This document shows, one piece after another, positions 17,718 through 26,466 of a DNA stretch of 64,000 nt (positions within the stretch are counted from its first letter, which is position 1; every line of letters starts with the position of its first letter). Below the pieces are notes generated by a model. It had not been told where the DNA came from, did no database searches, and saw only the letters and a list, made by a program, of their open reading frames with translations. The stretch lies in NCBI RefSeq assembly GCF_000092045.1, contig NC_007761.1, positions 4,317,609 to 4,381,608 of the forward strand. Direction: 5' to 3'. Source of the stretch: Rhizobium etli CFN 42. Lineage in GTDB: Bacteria; Pseudomonadota; Alphaproteobacteria; Rhizobiales; Rhizobiaceae. The translations under genes were made by a program, and so were the position numbers.

Positions 17718-17801
17718 GCGTACCGATTCAACCCTTCTCTCGCTTGAAATGCCCATTTCCGGGGTCTAAGAAGCCGCAACTTGTTTTTCCAGGAGGGTTT
17801 C

Positions 17802-18914
17802 ATGACTGCGCGCAATCTTTTCCTGCTGCCGGGTGACGGCATCGGTCCCGAGGCGATGGGCGAAGTCCGCAAGATCATCGCCTATATGAACGAGGCGATG
17901 GATGCCGGTTTCGTCACCGACGAAGGCCTTGTCGGCGGTTGCGCCTACGATGCCCATGGGGCGGCGATCTCGGAAGCCGACATGCAGAAGGCGCTTGCCG
18001 CCGACGCCGTTCTCTTCGGCGCGGTCGGTGGTCCCAAATGGGATAGCGTGCCTTACGAAGTGCGCCCGGAAGCCGGCCTCCTGCGCCTGCGCAAGGACCT
18101 GCAGCTCTTCGCAAACCTGCGTCCCGCCATCTGCTACCCGGCGCTCGCCTCGGCCTCCTCGCTGAAGCCGGAGCTGGTCGAGGGCCTCGACATCCTGATC
18201 ATCCGCGAGCTGACGGGCGGTGTCTATTTCGGCGAGCCGAAGGAGATCATCGACCTCGGCAACGGCCAGAAGCGCGGCATCGACACGCAGGTCTACGATA
18301 CCTACGAGATCGAACGCATCGCCGGCGTCGCCTTCGAAATGGCCCGCACACGCCAGAACCGCGTCTGCTCCATGGAAAAGCGCAACGTCATGAAGTCGGG
18401 CGTGCTCTGGAACCAGGTGGTGACCGAAACGCATAAGGCGAAATATTCCGACGTTCAGCTCGAACACATGCTGGCCGATGCCGGCGGCATGCAGCTCGTG
18501 CGTCAGCCCAAGCAGTTCGACGTCATCGTCACCGACAATCTTTTCGGCGACATGCTCTCCGACGTCGCCGCCATGCTGACCGGTTCTCTCGGCATGCTGC
18601 CCTCGGCCTCGCTCGGTGCGCCGGATGGTAAGACCGGCAAGCGCAAGGCGCTCTACGAGCCGGTGCACGGCTCGGCCCCCGACATCGCCGGCAAGGGCAT
18701 TGCCAATCCGATCGCCATGATCGCCTCCTTCGCCATGTGCTTGCGTTACTCCTTCAATATGGTCAAGGAAGCCGACGACCTGGAAAAGGCGATCGCCAAC
18801 GTGCTCGACAAGGGCATCCGCACCGGCGACATCATGGCCGACGGCTGCAGGCAGGTCGGCACCGTCGAGATGGGCGAGGCGATCCTCGCCGAGTTCAAGG
18901 CGCTTTCCGCCTGA
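17802..18914 (+). CDS. leuB: 3-isopropylmalate dehydrogenase LeuB
   Basis: NAD-dependent oxidative decarboxylation of 3-isopropylmalate, the third step of leucine synthesis. The 370-residue protein has the family start [11 protein letters not shown], the substrate motif [15 protein letters not shown], and the metal/NAD region [12 protein letters not shown] and [19 protein letters not shown]. The ATG at 17802 has a perfect AGGAGG (17791-17796). A parS-like site starts three bases after the stop and a terminator follows. Confidence 0.96.
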   Translation: MTARNLFLLPGDGIGPEAMGEVRKIIAYMNEAMDAGFVTDEGLVGGCAYDAHGAAISEADMQKALAADAVLFGAVGGPKWDSVPYEVRPEAGLLRLRKDLQLFANLRPAICYPALASASSLKPELVEGLDILIIRELTGGVYFGEPKEIIDLGNGQKRGIDTQVYDTYEIERIAGVAFEMARTRQNRVCSMEKRNVMKSGVLWNQVVTETHKAKYSDVQLEHMLADAGGMQLVRQPKQFDVIVTDNLFGDMLSDVAAMLTGSLGMLPSASLGAPDGKTGKRKALYEPVHGSAPDIAGKGIANPIAMIASFAMCLRYSFNMVKEADDLEKAIANVLDKGIRTGDIMADGCRQVGTVEMGEAILAEFKALSA

Positions 18915-18916
18915 TA

Positions 18917-18932
18917 TATTTCACGTGAAACA
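18917..18932. other. parS-like site (one mismatch)
   Basis: TATTTCACGTGAAACA differs from the parS consensus TGTTTCACGTGAAACA at a single base. It sits between the leuB stop and its terminator, about 38 kb from parAB. Confidence 0.7.
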
Positions 18933-18937
18933 ATGCC

Positions 18938-18969
18938 GCCCTCCGCGTCACGCGTGCGGAGGGCTTTTT
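18938..18969 (+). terminator. Terminator of leuB
   Basis: A 9-bp stem GCCCTCCGC / GCGGAGGGC with a 9-base loop is followed by TTTTTC. Confidence 0.85.
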
Positions 18970-19088
18970 CATGTGAGGCCGAGCAGCCGCAACCGGGTCG
19001 GTCGAAATATCCGAAACGGGCTATTCTCAGCCACAATCTCGTGTATTTTGCGCCGAATTTTAACCCGGCAAATCGAACGGACGACAGG

Positions 19089-19841
19089 ATGCGGGCATTT
19101 TGGGCTTCCCTTGATAGGCGCTGGCGCCGCGGCAGCGTTGGCATGCCGCCCTTGCGCTGGCAGGCCTGCCTCTTCATCACCATCAATGCCGTGGCTCTTT
19201 CCATGCTGCTCTTCGATGCCCCGGTCGGCGCCAGCGAACGCCCTGCGGCGGTGAAGGAGCTCGGCGAGCTGCTGACCGGCTTCGGCGATTCCGCCTGGCT
19301 AATCTGCATCAGCATTCTGCTCTTCTTTCAGGGCAAGGCGGGTTACAAGCTTTTGAAGACGGCGCGCTCCAAGGCGCAGGCGCTTTATGTCAGCTGGATC
19401 GGCGCCTATCTCTTCACGACAGTCGTCTTCTCCGGACTTCTCGCCAATCTCCTGAAACGGGCGATTGGAAGGGCGCGTCCCGATCACTTCCACGATTACG
19501 GCATGTTTTCTTTCACGCCCTTTTCGGGCCATGCCGCTTTTGAAAGTTTTCCCTCCGGCCATTCCACAACCGTCGGCGCCTTCTTCGCCGCCTTTGCGCT
19601 TCTGTTTCCGCGCTACCGTGTTGCCTTTATCGCCTGCGCCATCTGGCTCGGCATGACACGTGTCATGGTCGGCGCCCATTATCCGAGCGACGTCATCGCC
19701 GGTCTTGCCTTCGGCGGCTGGTTTTCGCTGCTAACGGCGATCGTCTATGCCCGTTGTGGCCTGCTCTTCAAACTGGCGCCGGATGGCTGGCCACTCGCAA
19801 AACGCCTTTTCCCCGACATCGAAAAGCCCGGCGCCTTGTGA
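19089..19841 (+). CDS. PAP2-family membrane phosphatase
   Basis: An integral membrane phosphatase of 250 residues with about five or six transmembrane segments. All three PAP2 motifs are present: KRAIGRARP, FPSGHST and the R-x5-HYPSD motif in RVMVGAHYPSD. Family members dephosphorylate undecaprenyl pyrophosphate, phosphatidate or lipid A phosphates at the periplasmic face; rhizobial LpxE/LpxF belong to related groups, but I cannot assign a substrate. The start at 19089 follows a short AGGA. It lies downstream of the leuB terminator, with its own terminator overlapping the stop codon. Confidence 0.85.
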   Translation: MRAFWASLDRRWRRGSVGMPPLRWQACLFITINAVALSMLLFDAPVGASERPAAVKELGELLTGFGDSAWLICISILLFFQGKAGYKLLKTARSKAQALYVSWIGAYLFTTVVFSGLLANLLKRAIGRARPDHFHDYGMFSFTPFSGHAAFESFPSGHSTTVGAFFAAFALLFPRYRVAFIACAIWLGMTRVMVGAHYPSDVIAGLAFGGWFSLLTAIVYARCGLLFKLAPDGWPLAKRLFPDIEKPGAL

Positions 19842-19856
19842 GCGCCGGGCCTTTTT
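19826..19856 (+). terminator. Terminator of PAP2 gene
   Basis: A 9-bp stem GCCCGGCGC / GCGCCGGGC spans the stop codon in its loop and is followed by CTTTTTC. It also lies beyond the end of the convergent transporter gene. Confidence 0.85.
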
Positions 19857-19882
19857 CGAGTTTCTCAAGCTCGATCGCGTAA

Positions 19883-21769
19883 TCAATCCAGGGCGTGGAT
19901 ATCCCTGTTCTTCGTCTCCGGCAGGAAGATCACGCCGATGACAAGGGTGATCGCCGCAAAGACGATCGGGTACCAGAGACCGTAATAGATATCGCCTGCG
20001 GCAGCGCTCATCGCGAAGGCCGTCGCCGGCAGCAGACCGCCGAACCAGCCGTTGCCGATGTGATAGGGCAGCGACATGCCGGTATAGCGGATACGGGTCG
20101 GGAAGAGCTCGACCAGAAGGGCTGCAATCGGGCCGTAGACCATCGTCACATAGAGGACGAGGACGAAGAGAATCGCAACCGTGCCAACCCAGTTGACGCG
20201 GGCGGGGTCGGCGACCATGGCGAAGGTGCCGCCATTGGCGATGTTGTAGACCGCCATGTCGGTGACGCCATTGGCTTCGTCCGCCGTCAGCAGCTTGCCT
20301 TCGACCAGCTTGGCTGCCGGCATGATTTCCTTCTCGCCGGTGCGTACGGCCTCGGCATTGAGCGCAAGTTCCGGATTGGCGGCGATAAAGGCATCGAGCT
20401 TGGCATCCGGCACCTTGGCGACGCCGCGCTTCAGCGGGTAGCCGGCATCGTGAAGAGCAATGTTGACGCCCTTTTCGAAAGCGGCGGTCATGCCCTTCGC
20501 CTTGTCGCCGGCGGCAGCGGCGTCGAAGCTCGGGACCGTCGCGTTACCGACCTTCACCGTCGCCGGCTGTCCGGCGGGGCCGGGCACGACGTCATAAGGC
20601 ACCGAGTTCTTTGTCAGGAACGCCGTCGCCACGTCGCAGGAGCTGGTGAACTTCGCCGTGCCCGTCGGGTTGAACTGGAACTTGCAGTCCGCCGGATCGG
20701 CCGTAACTGTTGCACGGATCGAGGCCTGCGCTTCGGCAAGTGCCGGGTTTGCCGTCCAGGTCATCGCCTTGAACAGCGGATTATAGGTCACCGCCGCGAT
20801 GAGAAGGCCCGCCATGATGATCGGCTTGCGGCCGATCTTGTCGGAAAGGCCGCCGAAGATGACGAAGAATGGCGTGCCGAGGAAGAGCGCAATAGCGACC
20901 ATGACATTGGCCGAGAATAGGTCGACCTTCAGCACGTTCTGCAGGAAGAACAGCGCATAGAACTGGCCGCCATACCAGACGACCGCCTGGCCCATGGTGG
21001 CACCGAGAAGCGCGATGAGTGCGATCTTGGCGTTCTTCCACTGCCCGAAAGCTTCGGTCAGCGGCGCCTTGGAGCCCTTGCCTTCCGCCTTCATGCGCTG
21101 GAACGCCGGCGATTCGTTCATCTTCAGGCGAATCCAGACGGAAATACCGAGCAGGACGACCGAGACCAGGAACGGGATGCGCCAGCCCCAGGCGGCGAAT
21201 TGAGCCGGAGCCATTAGCGACTGAACGAGAATGATGACGATCAGCGACAGGAACAGGCCGAGCGTTGCCGTCGTCTGAATCCATGAGGTGAAATAGCCGC
21301 GCCGGCCGTTCGGCGCATGTTCGGCGACATAGGTTGCCGCACCACCATATTCACCGCCGAGCGCCAATCCCTGCAGCAGGCGCAGGCCGATCAGGATGAT
21401 CGGGGCTGCGATGCCGATGCTGGCGGCTCCCGGCAGGATACCGACGAGAAAAGTCGACATGCCCATGATCAGGATCGTCACCAGGAAGGTGTATTTGCGG
21501 CCGACGAGATCACCGAGACGGCCGAACACCAGCGCACCGAAGGGGCGCACCAGGAAGCCGGCGGCAAAGGCGAGCAGCGTGAAGATGTTGCGCGTCGCCT
21601 CGGGATATTGGGTGAAGTAGGTCGCGCCGATATAGGTGGCGAGCGAACCGTAGAGATAGAAATCATACCATTCGAAAACGGTACCGAGCGAAGAGGCGAA
21701 GATGACCTTCTTCTCCTCGCCCGTCATCGGACCGGCCTTCGTGCCGTCGATGCTTGCGACATTTGCCAT
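19883..21769 (-). CDS. MFS transporter of the metabolite:H+ symporter (MHS) family
   Basis: An inner-membrane proton symporter for small organic acids or similar metabolites, with family motifs SSLGTVFEWYDFYLYGSLA, FGRLGDLVGRKYTF, GLRLLQGLALGGEYGGAATYVAEHAP and the C-terminal LFPTRIRYTGMSLPYHIGNG. It is 628 residues, whereas MHS members are usually about 430-550. The extra length is a hydrophilic segment (about residues 335-522) between membrane spans of the second half, containing two cysteines. ATG at 21769 has GGAGGACAG upstream; a longer in-frame extension to 21874 is unlikely. Substrate unknown. Confidence 0.88.
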   Translation of the reverse strand: MANVASIDGTKAGPMTGEEKKVIFASSLGTVFEWYDFYLYGSLATYIGATYFTQYPEATRNIFTLLAFAAGFLVRPFGALVFGRLGDLVGRKYTFLVTILIMGMSTFLVGILPGAASIGIAAPIILIGLRLLQGLALGGEYGGAATYVAEHAPNGRRGYFTSWIQTTATLGLFLSLIVIILVQSLMAPAQFAAWGWRIPFLVSVVLLGISVWIRLKMNESPAFQRMKAEGKGSKAPLTEAFGQWKNAKIALIALLGATMGQAVVWYGGQFYALFFLQNVLKVDLFSANVMVAIALFLGTPFFVIFGGLSDKIGRKPIIMAGLLIAAVTYNPLFKAMTWTANPALAEAQASIRATVTADPADCKFQFNPTGTAKFTSSCDVATAFLTKNSVPYDVVPGPAGQPATVKVGNATVPSFDAAAAGDKAKGMTAAFEKGVNIALHDAGYPLKRGVAKVPDAKLDAFIAANPELALNAEAVRTGEKEIMPAAKLVEGKLLTADEANGVTDMAVYNIANGGTFAMVADPARVNWVGTVAILFVLVLYVTMVYGPIAALLVELFPTRIRYTGMSLPYHIGNGWFGGLLPATAFAMSAAAGDIYYGLWYPIVFAAITLVIGVIFLPETKNRDIHALD

Positions 21770-22010
21770 TGTCTGTCCTCCACAGAGTGATGAGCAACGC
21801 GCGCGGCCTACTCTCCTCAAAGCATACCCCCGCGACACGCCTGACGAGAGTGTGCCAGAAAAGACAGTCCGCAAAGAGAGATGCTTTGGGATTATGACTT
21901 TAGTCTAACGAGCGCGCGTTCCATCACTCGCATCGGAGCGCGGCTCAGCCCTCCTGCCGGGTGATGACATCTGGCGGCGGGACGGTTTCAGCCGGTTGCG
22001 AAGGGGCCTG

Positions 22011-23282
22011 CTACGCCCTCAGCGCCTGCGCCGGCGATTGCCGGTAGGCAAGCACCGCCGGCAATGCGGCGAGAATGCCGGCAAAGGCAAGCAACACTCC
22101 CATAAGCCCGGCATCTTCCCGGGCGAAGCCAACCGGCATGGCGATGCCGCTGGTCTGGGAGAGCAAGCCGGACAAGGTCAGCGCCGCGGCGAAACCGAGT
22201 GCAAACCCAAGCGCTATGCCGACTGCCACCAGGAAGAAGAATTCAAGGAAGACGATGCCGAAGATCGCGCCGCGCGGGGCGCCGAAGGCTCTGAGCGCAC
22301 CGATCTGGCGACGGCGCTGGCCGATATGGATGACTGTGACCAGCACCAGCGACGCCGCGACGAGAGCTTGTGCGCCGGAAGCGACCGCAACAAGGATTTG
22401 CTTGGCATCGCCAAGCGTGGCGTAAAGACTGGTTAGCACCTCGCCGGGGAAGACGGCGATGGTGTTGCCGTTGCGATAGTCCTGGCGGAGCTTATAGGCG
22501 TCGGCGATCGTTTTCGGCTTGACGAGGATCGCCGGAAGGCCTGGAGCATCTGCGGCCCAGGTCTCGTTCAGCGTCGCATCCGGATCGAGCGCGCCGTGTT
22601 GACCATGCTCGTCATGCTCGGCGCCGGCATGATCATGATCGCCTTCGGTCTCCTCGGCGCCATCCGCATGCTCCTCTGCTTCCAGCCCGTGAATGTGCCA
22701 GACCGCCTGAATGGGAACGAGAATCGCCCGATCCCAGGCACTATCCGTCGGCCGCAAGCGGCCGACGACATTGTAGGCGAGTTCGGTATGGGTTTCGCCC
22801 CCTTCTTCCGCCGAACCATGCATCGGCTTGATTTCATCGCCGAGCGAAAGCCTGACCGCGGAGCCGATCACTGCCTCCCCCTCATGCGTGAAAGCCTTGC
22901 CTTCAGCAAAGTCGCCGGACAGCTTGTTCGACATTTTTGTCGTCGTGCCGACCATCGGGTAGCCGGAGAAGGAATCGCCGAAGCCGATCGGCGCCGCCCA
23001 GTCGACCCGGGGATCGGTGGCAAGTCTTGCCAGCACCTCGCCCGGCATCAGCGGCAGGGGCGAGGGCTGCAGGAAGACGGAGGAGAGCACGAGCTGCGTC
23101 TCGCTGCCGCCGGCGCCGATGACGAGGTCGAACTTATCGGCGGCGCGCGCGCTGCCGAGGCGAAGCGCCCGCTCCTGCAGGACCACGGAGACGCCGAGCG
23201 CGGTCGCAAACGCCACAAGGAGCACGACAACCAGCGATCCCGCCCACAGGCGGCGAAGATCGGCGCAAATGAAGCGGATCAT
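22011..23282 (-). CDS. ABC transporter permease (FtsX/MacB-like) with His-rich loop
   Basis: A 423-residue permease with the four-TM FtsX/MacB topology: one N-terminal span (about 14-35), a large periplasmic domain, and three spans at the C-terminus (from about 290). The periplasmic domain has a histidine- and acid-rich stretch (about residues 193-228, eight His), which suggests metal binding. Such permeases do not import substrate but work as mechanotransmission or lipoprotein-release machines. It overlaps the ATPase gene upstream as ATGA. Together with the DUF3299-like gene this recalls the zinc-responsive PA4064-PA4066 genes of Pseudomonas aeruginosa. Confidence 0.82.
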   Translation of the reverse strand: MIRFICADLRRLWAGSLVVVLLVAFATALGVSVVLQERALRLGSARAADKFDLVIGAGGSETQLVLSSVFLQPSPLPLMPGEVLARLATDPRVDWAAPIGFGDSFSGYPMVGTTTKMSNKLSGDFAEGKAFTHEGEAVIGSAVRLSLGDEIKPMHGSAEEGGETHTELAYNVVGRLRPTDSAWDRAILVPIQAVWHIHGLEAEEHADGAEETEGDHDHAGAEHDEHGQHGALDPDATLNETWAADAPGLPAILVKPKTIADAYKLRQDYRNGNTIAVFPGEVLTSLYATLGDAKQILVAVASGAQALVAASLVLVTVIHIGQRRRQIGALRAFGAPRGAIFGIVFLEFFFLVAVGIALGFALGFAAALTLSGLLSQTSGIAMPVGFAREDAGLMGVLLAFAGILAALPAVLAYRQSPAQALRA

Positions 23283-23980
23283 GCGGCCTCCCCCGCAGCG
23301 GTAATGGCATCCTTGCTGATTCGACCGGAGCTGAGCGTGATGCGCCGGTCGAGACGGCCGGCGAGCCGCTGATCGTGGGAAACGATGATCAGCGTGCTGC
23401 CTTCGGCATTGGCAAGATCGAGGATGAGATCGCCGACGGCCTCGCCGCTTTCGGCGTCGAGGCTTGCAGTCGGCTCGTCGGCGATGATGACGCCGGGTTT
23501 GCGCAGCAGCGCGCGGGCGATCGCCACCCGCTGCATCTCGCCGCGCGACATGGTCTCGATCTTCTGGCCGGGACGGCAAAGTTCGACCGTGTTCAAAAGC
23601 GCATGCGCCCGCTCAATGGCGGCGGCCGTGGCGGCGCCGGCAAGCCGGGCGGGCAGAAGCACGTTTTCAAGTGCTGACAGACCTGGGAAAAGATGAAACT
23701 CCTGCATGACAAGGCCGATATTGGCGGCGCGGAACCGGTCGCGCCGGCTTTCGGAAAAGCCGGCAATATCCTCACCGTTCCAGCGGATCTGGCCCTGCCG
23801 CGTCCGCTCCAGACCGGTGACGACATTGACGAAGGTGCTCTTGCCGGAGCCTGATGCTCCCATGATGGCGACCCTGCTGCCGGCCTCGATCGACAGGCGG
23901 CCGATCGCCAGCGCCGGCGAGGCGAGCCCCGGGAAGGTGACATCAAGGTTTTCGATATCGAGCGCGAGCATCGGGTTCAC
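23279..23980 (-). CDS. ABC transporter ATP-binding protein (LolD/MacB type)
   Basis: A 233-residue ATPase with Walker A GASGSGKST, Q-loop VMQEFHLFPGLSALENV, signature motif MSRGEMQRVAIARAL, Walker B PGVIIADEPTASLD and the switch histidine in IIVSHD. It is of the LolD/MacB/FtsE class and should drive the adjacent FtsX-like permease. The start is GTG at 23980, overlapping the upstream stop, or ATG at 23971. It is the middle gene of a three-gene operon with overlaps on both sides. Confidence 0.88.
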   Translation of the reverse strand: MNPMLALDIENLDVTFPGLASPALAIGRLSIEAGSRVAIMGASGSGKSTFVNVVTGLERTRQGQIRWNGEDIAGFSESRRDRFRAANIGLVMQEFHLFPGLSALENVLLPARLAGAATAAAIERAHALLNTVELCRPGQKIETMSRGEMQRVAIARALLRKPGVIIADEPTASLDAESGEAVGDLILDLANAEGSTLIIVSHDQRLAGRLDRRITLSSGRISKDAITAAGEAA

Positions 23981-24438
23981 ACGGCGAAATATTCGGCCTG
24001 GCGGATGCGCAGCAGGCTGACGAAACCGGTTTCCGGATCCGTCCAGGAACCATATTCCAGCGTGCCGCGCACTTCGATCGTCTGGCGCGGCTGCACGAAG
24101 GTCTGCTTCTCCCCGAGATAGACGACGACGATATTGTCAGGCCAGTCCGCATCGGAAGAGCAGAAGGGGCAGAGCGACATCGGCACTTCGGTGAGCACGA
24201 AGAACTGCGCCTCGGCCTTCAGCGGCGGCGCCATGAAGCCCTTCATGCTGATTTCCTGGCCGGCGAGGCGCTTGACCTTATCGGAGAACTCAAGACCGAG
24301 CACGCCGAACTTGCCATAGAGCTCGTCGAAGGAGAGCAAAGCGCCGGCGGCACGAACGGCGTGAGCGGTGAAGGGGAGCGCAACGGCAGCGCCGATCAGC
24401 CGGCGGCGGCTGAGATACAGCGAAGAGAATATGTCCAT
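23977..24438 (-). CDS. Exported DUF3299-like protein
   Basis: A 153-residue exported protein. The N-terminus has a twin-arginine-like motif (LSRRRLIGAAVALPF) and a signal peptide ending near AVRA. The mature part resembles DUF3299: GQEISMKGFMAPP, the cysteine pair in MSLCPFCSSDADWPDN and an OB-like beta domain (VEVRGTLEYG-type). In Pseudomonas a related protein is encoded with the zinc-regulated ABC genes PA4063-PA4066. The gene starts only about 20 bases after a terminator-like hairpin, with GGAGG before its ATG. Confidence 0.7.
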   Translation of the reverse strand: MDIFSSLYLSRRRLIGAAVALPFTAHAVRAAGALLSFDELYGKFGVLGLEFSDKVKRLAGQEISMKGFMAPPLKAEAQFFVLTEVPMSLCPFCSSDADWPDNIVVVYLGEKQTFVQPRQTIEVRGTLEYGSWTDPETGFVSLLRIRQAEYFAV

Positions 24439-24458
24439 GGCGACCTCCAGGAAACAAA

Positions 24459-24481
24459 TCCCGGCCGGTGAACGGCCGGGA
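24459..24481 (-). terminator. Second terminator-like hairpin between phoA and ABC operon
   Basis: A 9-bp perfect stem (TCCCGGCCG / CGGCCGGGA, loop of five) is followed on the minus strand by TTTGTTTCC. It ends about 20 bases before the start of the DUF3299-like gene. Confidence 0.6.
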
Positions 24482-24496
24482 CCATGATCGACGAAA

Positions 24497-24525
24497 GACG
24501 CAAGGCCGGCAAGCGGCCTTGCGTC
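24497..24525 (-). terminator. Terminator of phoA
   Basis: A 12-bp perfect stem (GACGCAAGGCCG / CGGCCTTGCGTC) lies seven bases after the phosphatase stop codon. On the minus strand a short TTTCGT follows. Confidence 0.65.
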
Positions 24526-24531
24526 TAGAGA

Positions 24532-26286
24532 TCAGTTCGTTTGCTTGGCGCCGAGGGCGAAGGTGTCGGCGAGCACGCGATAGACGTCGCTCTGTTCCAT
24601 ATAACCATGGAAGCCTTCGGCACCCGGACCGGCCGACTGCAGGACGACGTCATCGACGGCATGAACGCCGCTCTCGCTGCTCTTCGGCAGATTGCCCTGG
24701 ACGAAGACGGCGCCGGGAACATCCTTATACTGTTCGTTGGCGACATATTCCTTCTTCTCGTTCTGGACAGCCGGAACGAAAGGACCGTCGAGCTTCGGAC
24801 GGAACGTCTCATAATGATCCGGGCCGTTGTTGGCACTGAGGAATAGGCGGCGGCTGACGTCGACCTTGTCGGGATAACCGTCGCCATTTTCATCCTTGTA
24901 GTTCGGAAAGCCGGCTTCGGCATAGGTGCCGACCTTTTCGCGCATCTCCGTGCCGGGCTTCTCGTCGTCGACGGTGCCGATGATCGAAACGCCATGGGTG
25001 TGGTCGCCGGTGACGACGATCAGCGTATCCGGATGCGCCTTCTGGAATTCGCGGGCGAGGCCGATCGCCTTGTCGAATTCGATGGTGTCGATGACGGCGC
25101 GATCCCAATCGAGCGGATGTGACATCTTGTCGATTGAGGAACCTTCAACCATCAGGAAGAAGCCGTCAGGATTCTTCGAGAGGCGATCGAGCGCAACCTT
25201 GGTCATCTCGACGAGACCCGGCTGGTTCGGGAACTTCTCGACGGTGCCCTTCTTCAGGAATTCGCGATCAAGCGTGACGTCCATGTTGCCGGTGTGGAAG
25301 AGACCGAGGAGATTTCCGTCAGCCGATGCATTGGCTGCAAGCTCGTTCTTGTCGGTCGCGAGCTTGTAGCCGGCATCCTGGAACAGCTTGATGTAATCCT
25401 GGTTGTCCTTGCGCTTGGAACCGGCGACTTCCTTGCCGAGGAAATAGGCCGAGCCGCCGCCGAGAATGACTTCCGGCTTCACCTCGAGCAGCATGCCGAC
25501 TATGTCGGCCTTTTCGTTGCGGCTGCGGGTATGGGAAACGACCGCAGCCGGCGTCGCATCCTCGATTTCGGACGTCGCGACAATGCCGATCGACTTCTTC
25601 GTCGTGCGGCGAACGGCCTCGCCAAAGGTTTCGACGCGCGGGTCGTCGAGTGCGGCCGGTGTCCGGTCCGCATAGACGCCGAGCGCGTTAACGGCCGTCT
25701 TGTGCCCCGTCATGAAGGCCGACATGGTGTTGGCCGAGTCCGTGGCAACGGCATTCGTCGCTGACGCGCCGATGAAAGCCATATGATCGAGATCGTCCAT
25801 GTTCAGGCGGCCGTTCGCTTTGCCCTCGGTCATGCCTTTGGACATGATGCGGGCGGCGGTGCGATGCGCGACGGAAAGGCCGTCGCCGAGCAGGAAGATA
25901 ATGTTCTTGGCCTTCGGCTGAGCGGCTGTTTCGTAAACGTCCCAGGTGACCGACTTCGTCTCATCGCCTGCGGAGACCTCGATCTTGTAGGCGCCGGGTG
26001 CGGAGATCTTCAGGCCGCGGAGCAGAAGAGCGGAACCGAGGGCCTTGTCTTCCTTGCCTTTTTCCAGCTCGATGAACTGTGCTTCGCCCCCAAGGACAGT
26101 CTTGTAATCCTGACCGTTGACCGTGACCTTCACATCTTCCGGCTTGACCTGCTTGTTGAGCTCGACCTTGAAATCGAATGGGGAGCCGGCAAGGATCGTC
26201 GCGCGATCAAGCGGATAGACTGTCGTCGCCTGAGCGGCGCCCGCGAGGATGGTAGTGGCCGCAAAGGCGGCGAGAAGCATACGCAT
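24532..26286 (-). CDS. phoA: Alkaline phosphatase (PhoA family)
   Basis: A periplasmic zinc/magnesium phosphomonoesterase of 584 residues with a Sec signal (cleavage near AQA-TT, residue 20). The metal-site aspartate is in NIIFLLGDGLS (Asp134), the nucleophile Ser184 in TDSANTMSAFMTG, and the metal motifs VVTGDHTHG and EGSSIDKMSH are present. An N-terminal extra domain of about 100 residues (about 22-122) precedes the catalytic core. A Pho box 58 bases upstream predicts induction by PhoB on phosphate starvation. Two hairpins separate it from the ABC operon downstream. Confidence 0.9.
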   Translation of the reverse strand: MRMLLAAFAATTILAGAAQATTVYPLDRATILAGSPFDFKVELNKQVKPEDVKVTVNGQDYKTVLGGEAQFIELEKGKEDKALGSALLLRGLKISAPGAYKIEVSAGDETKSVTWDVYETAAQPKAKNIIFLLGDGLSVAHRTAARIMSKGMTEGKANGRLNMDDLDHMAFIGASATNAVATDSANTMSAFMTGHKTAVNALGVYADRTPAALDDPRVETFGEAVRRTTKKSIGIVATSEIEDATPAAVVSHTRSRNEKADIVGMLLEVKPEVILGGGSAYFLGKEVAGSKRKDNQDYIKLFQDAGYKLATDKNELAANASADGNLLGLFHTGNMDVTLDREFLKKGTVEKFPNQPGLVEMTKVALDRLSKNPDGFFLMVEGSSIDKMSHPLDWDRAVIDTIEFDKAIGLAREFQKAHPDTLIVVTGDHTHGVSIIGTVDDEKPGTEMREKVGTYAEAGFPNYKDENGDGYPDKVDVSRRLFLSANNGPDHYETFRPKLDGPFVPAVQNEKKEYVANEQYKDVPGAVFVQGNLPKSSESGVHAVDDVVLQSAGPGAEGFHGYMEQSDVYRVLADTFALGAKQTN

Positions 26287-26343
26287 GGAAACCCCCCGTT
26301 TTCGTTGCAGACATTAACAACCGGGTTGGGATATCTCCCGGGC

Positions 26344-26361
26344 ATGACAGCGGCATGACAA
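26344..26361 (-). promoter_or_regulatory. Pho box upstream of phoA
   Basis: Read on the minus strand: TTGTCAT-GCCG-CTGTCAT, two 7-base repeats with 4-base spacing. This matches the PhoB consensus CTGTCAT-N4-CTGTCAT with one mismatch. Confidence 0.8.
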
Positions 26362-26466
26362 AACACCCGGGCTTGCGGCTGCCCCTTTTGACCTGCTGTC
26401 TGCTCACGCAAAAACCTTGACTCCTGTGGAAAACCTTCTAAGAGCAACAGCGGAAAAGGAATCTCC

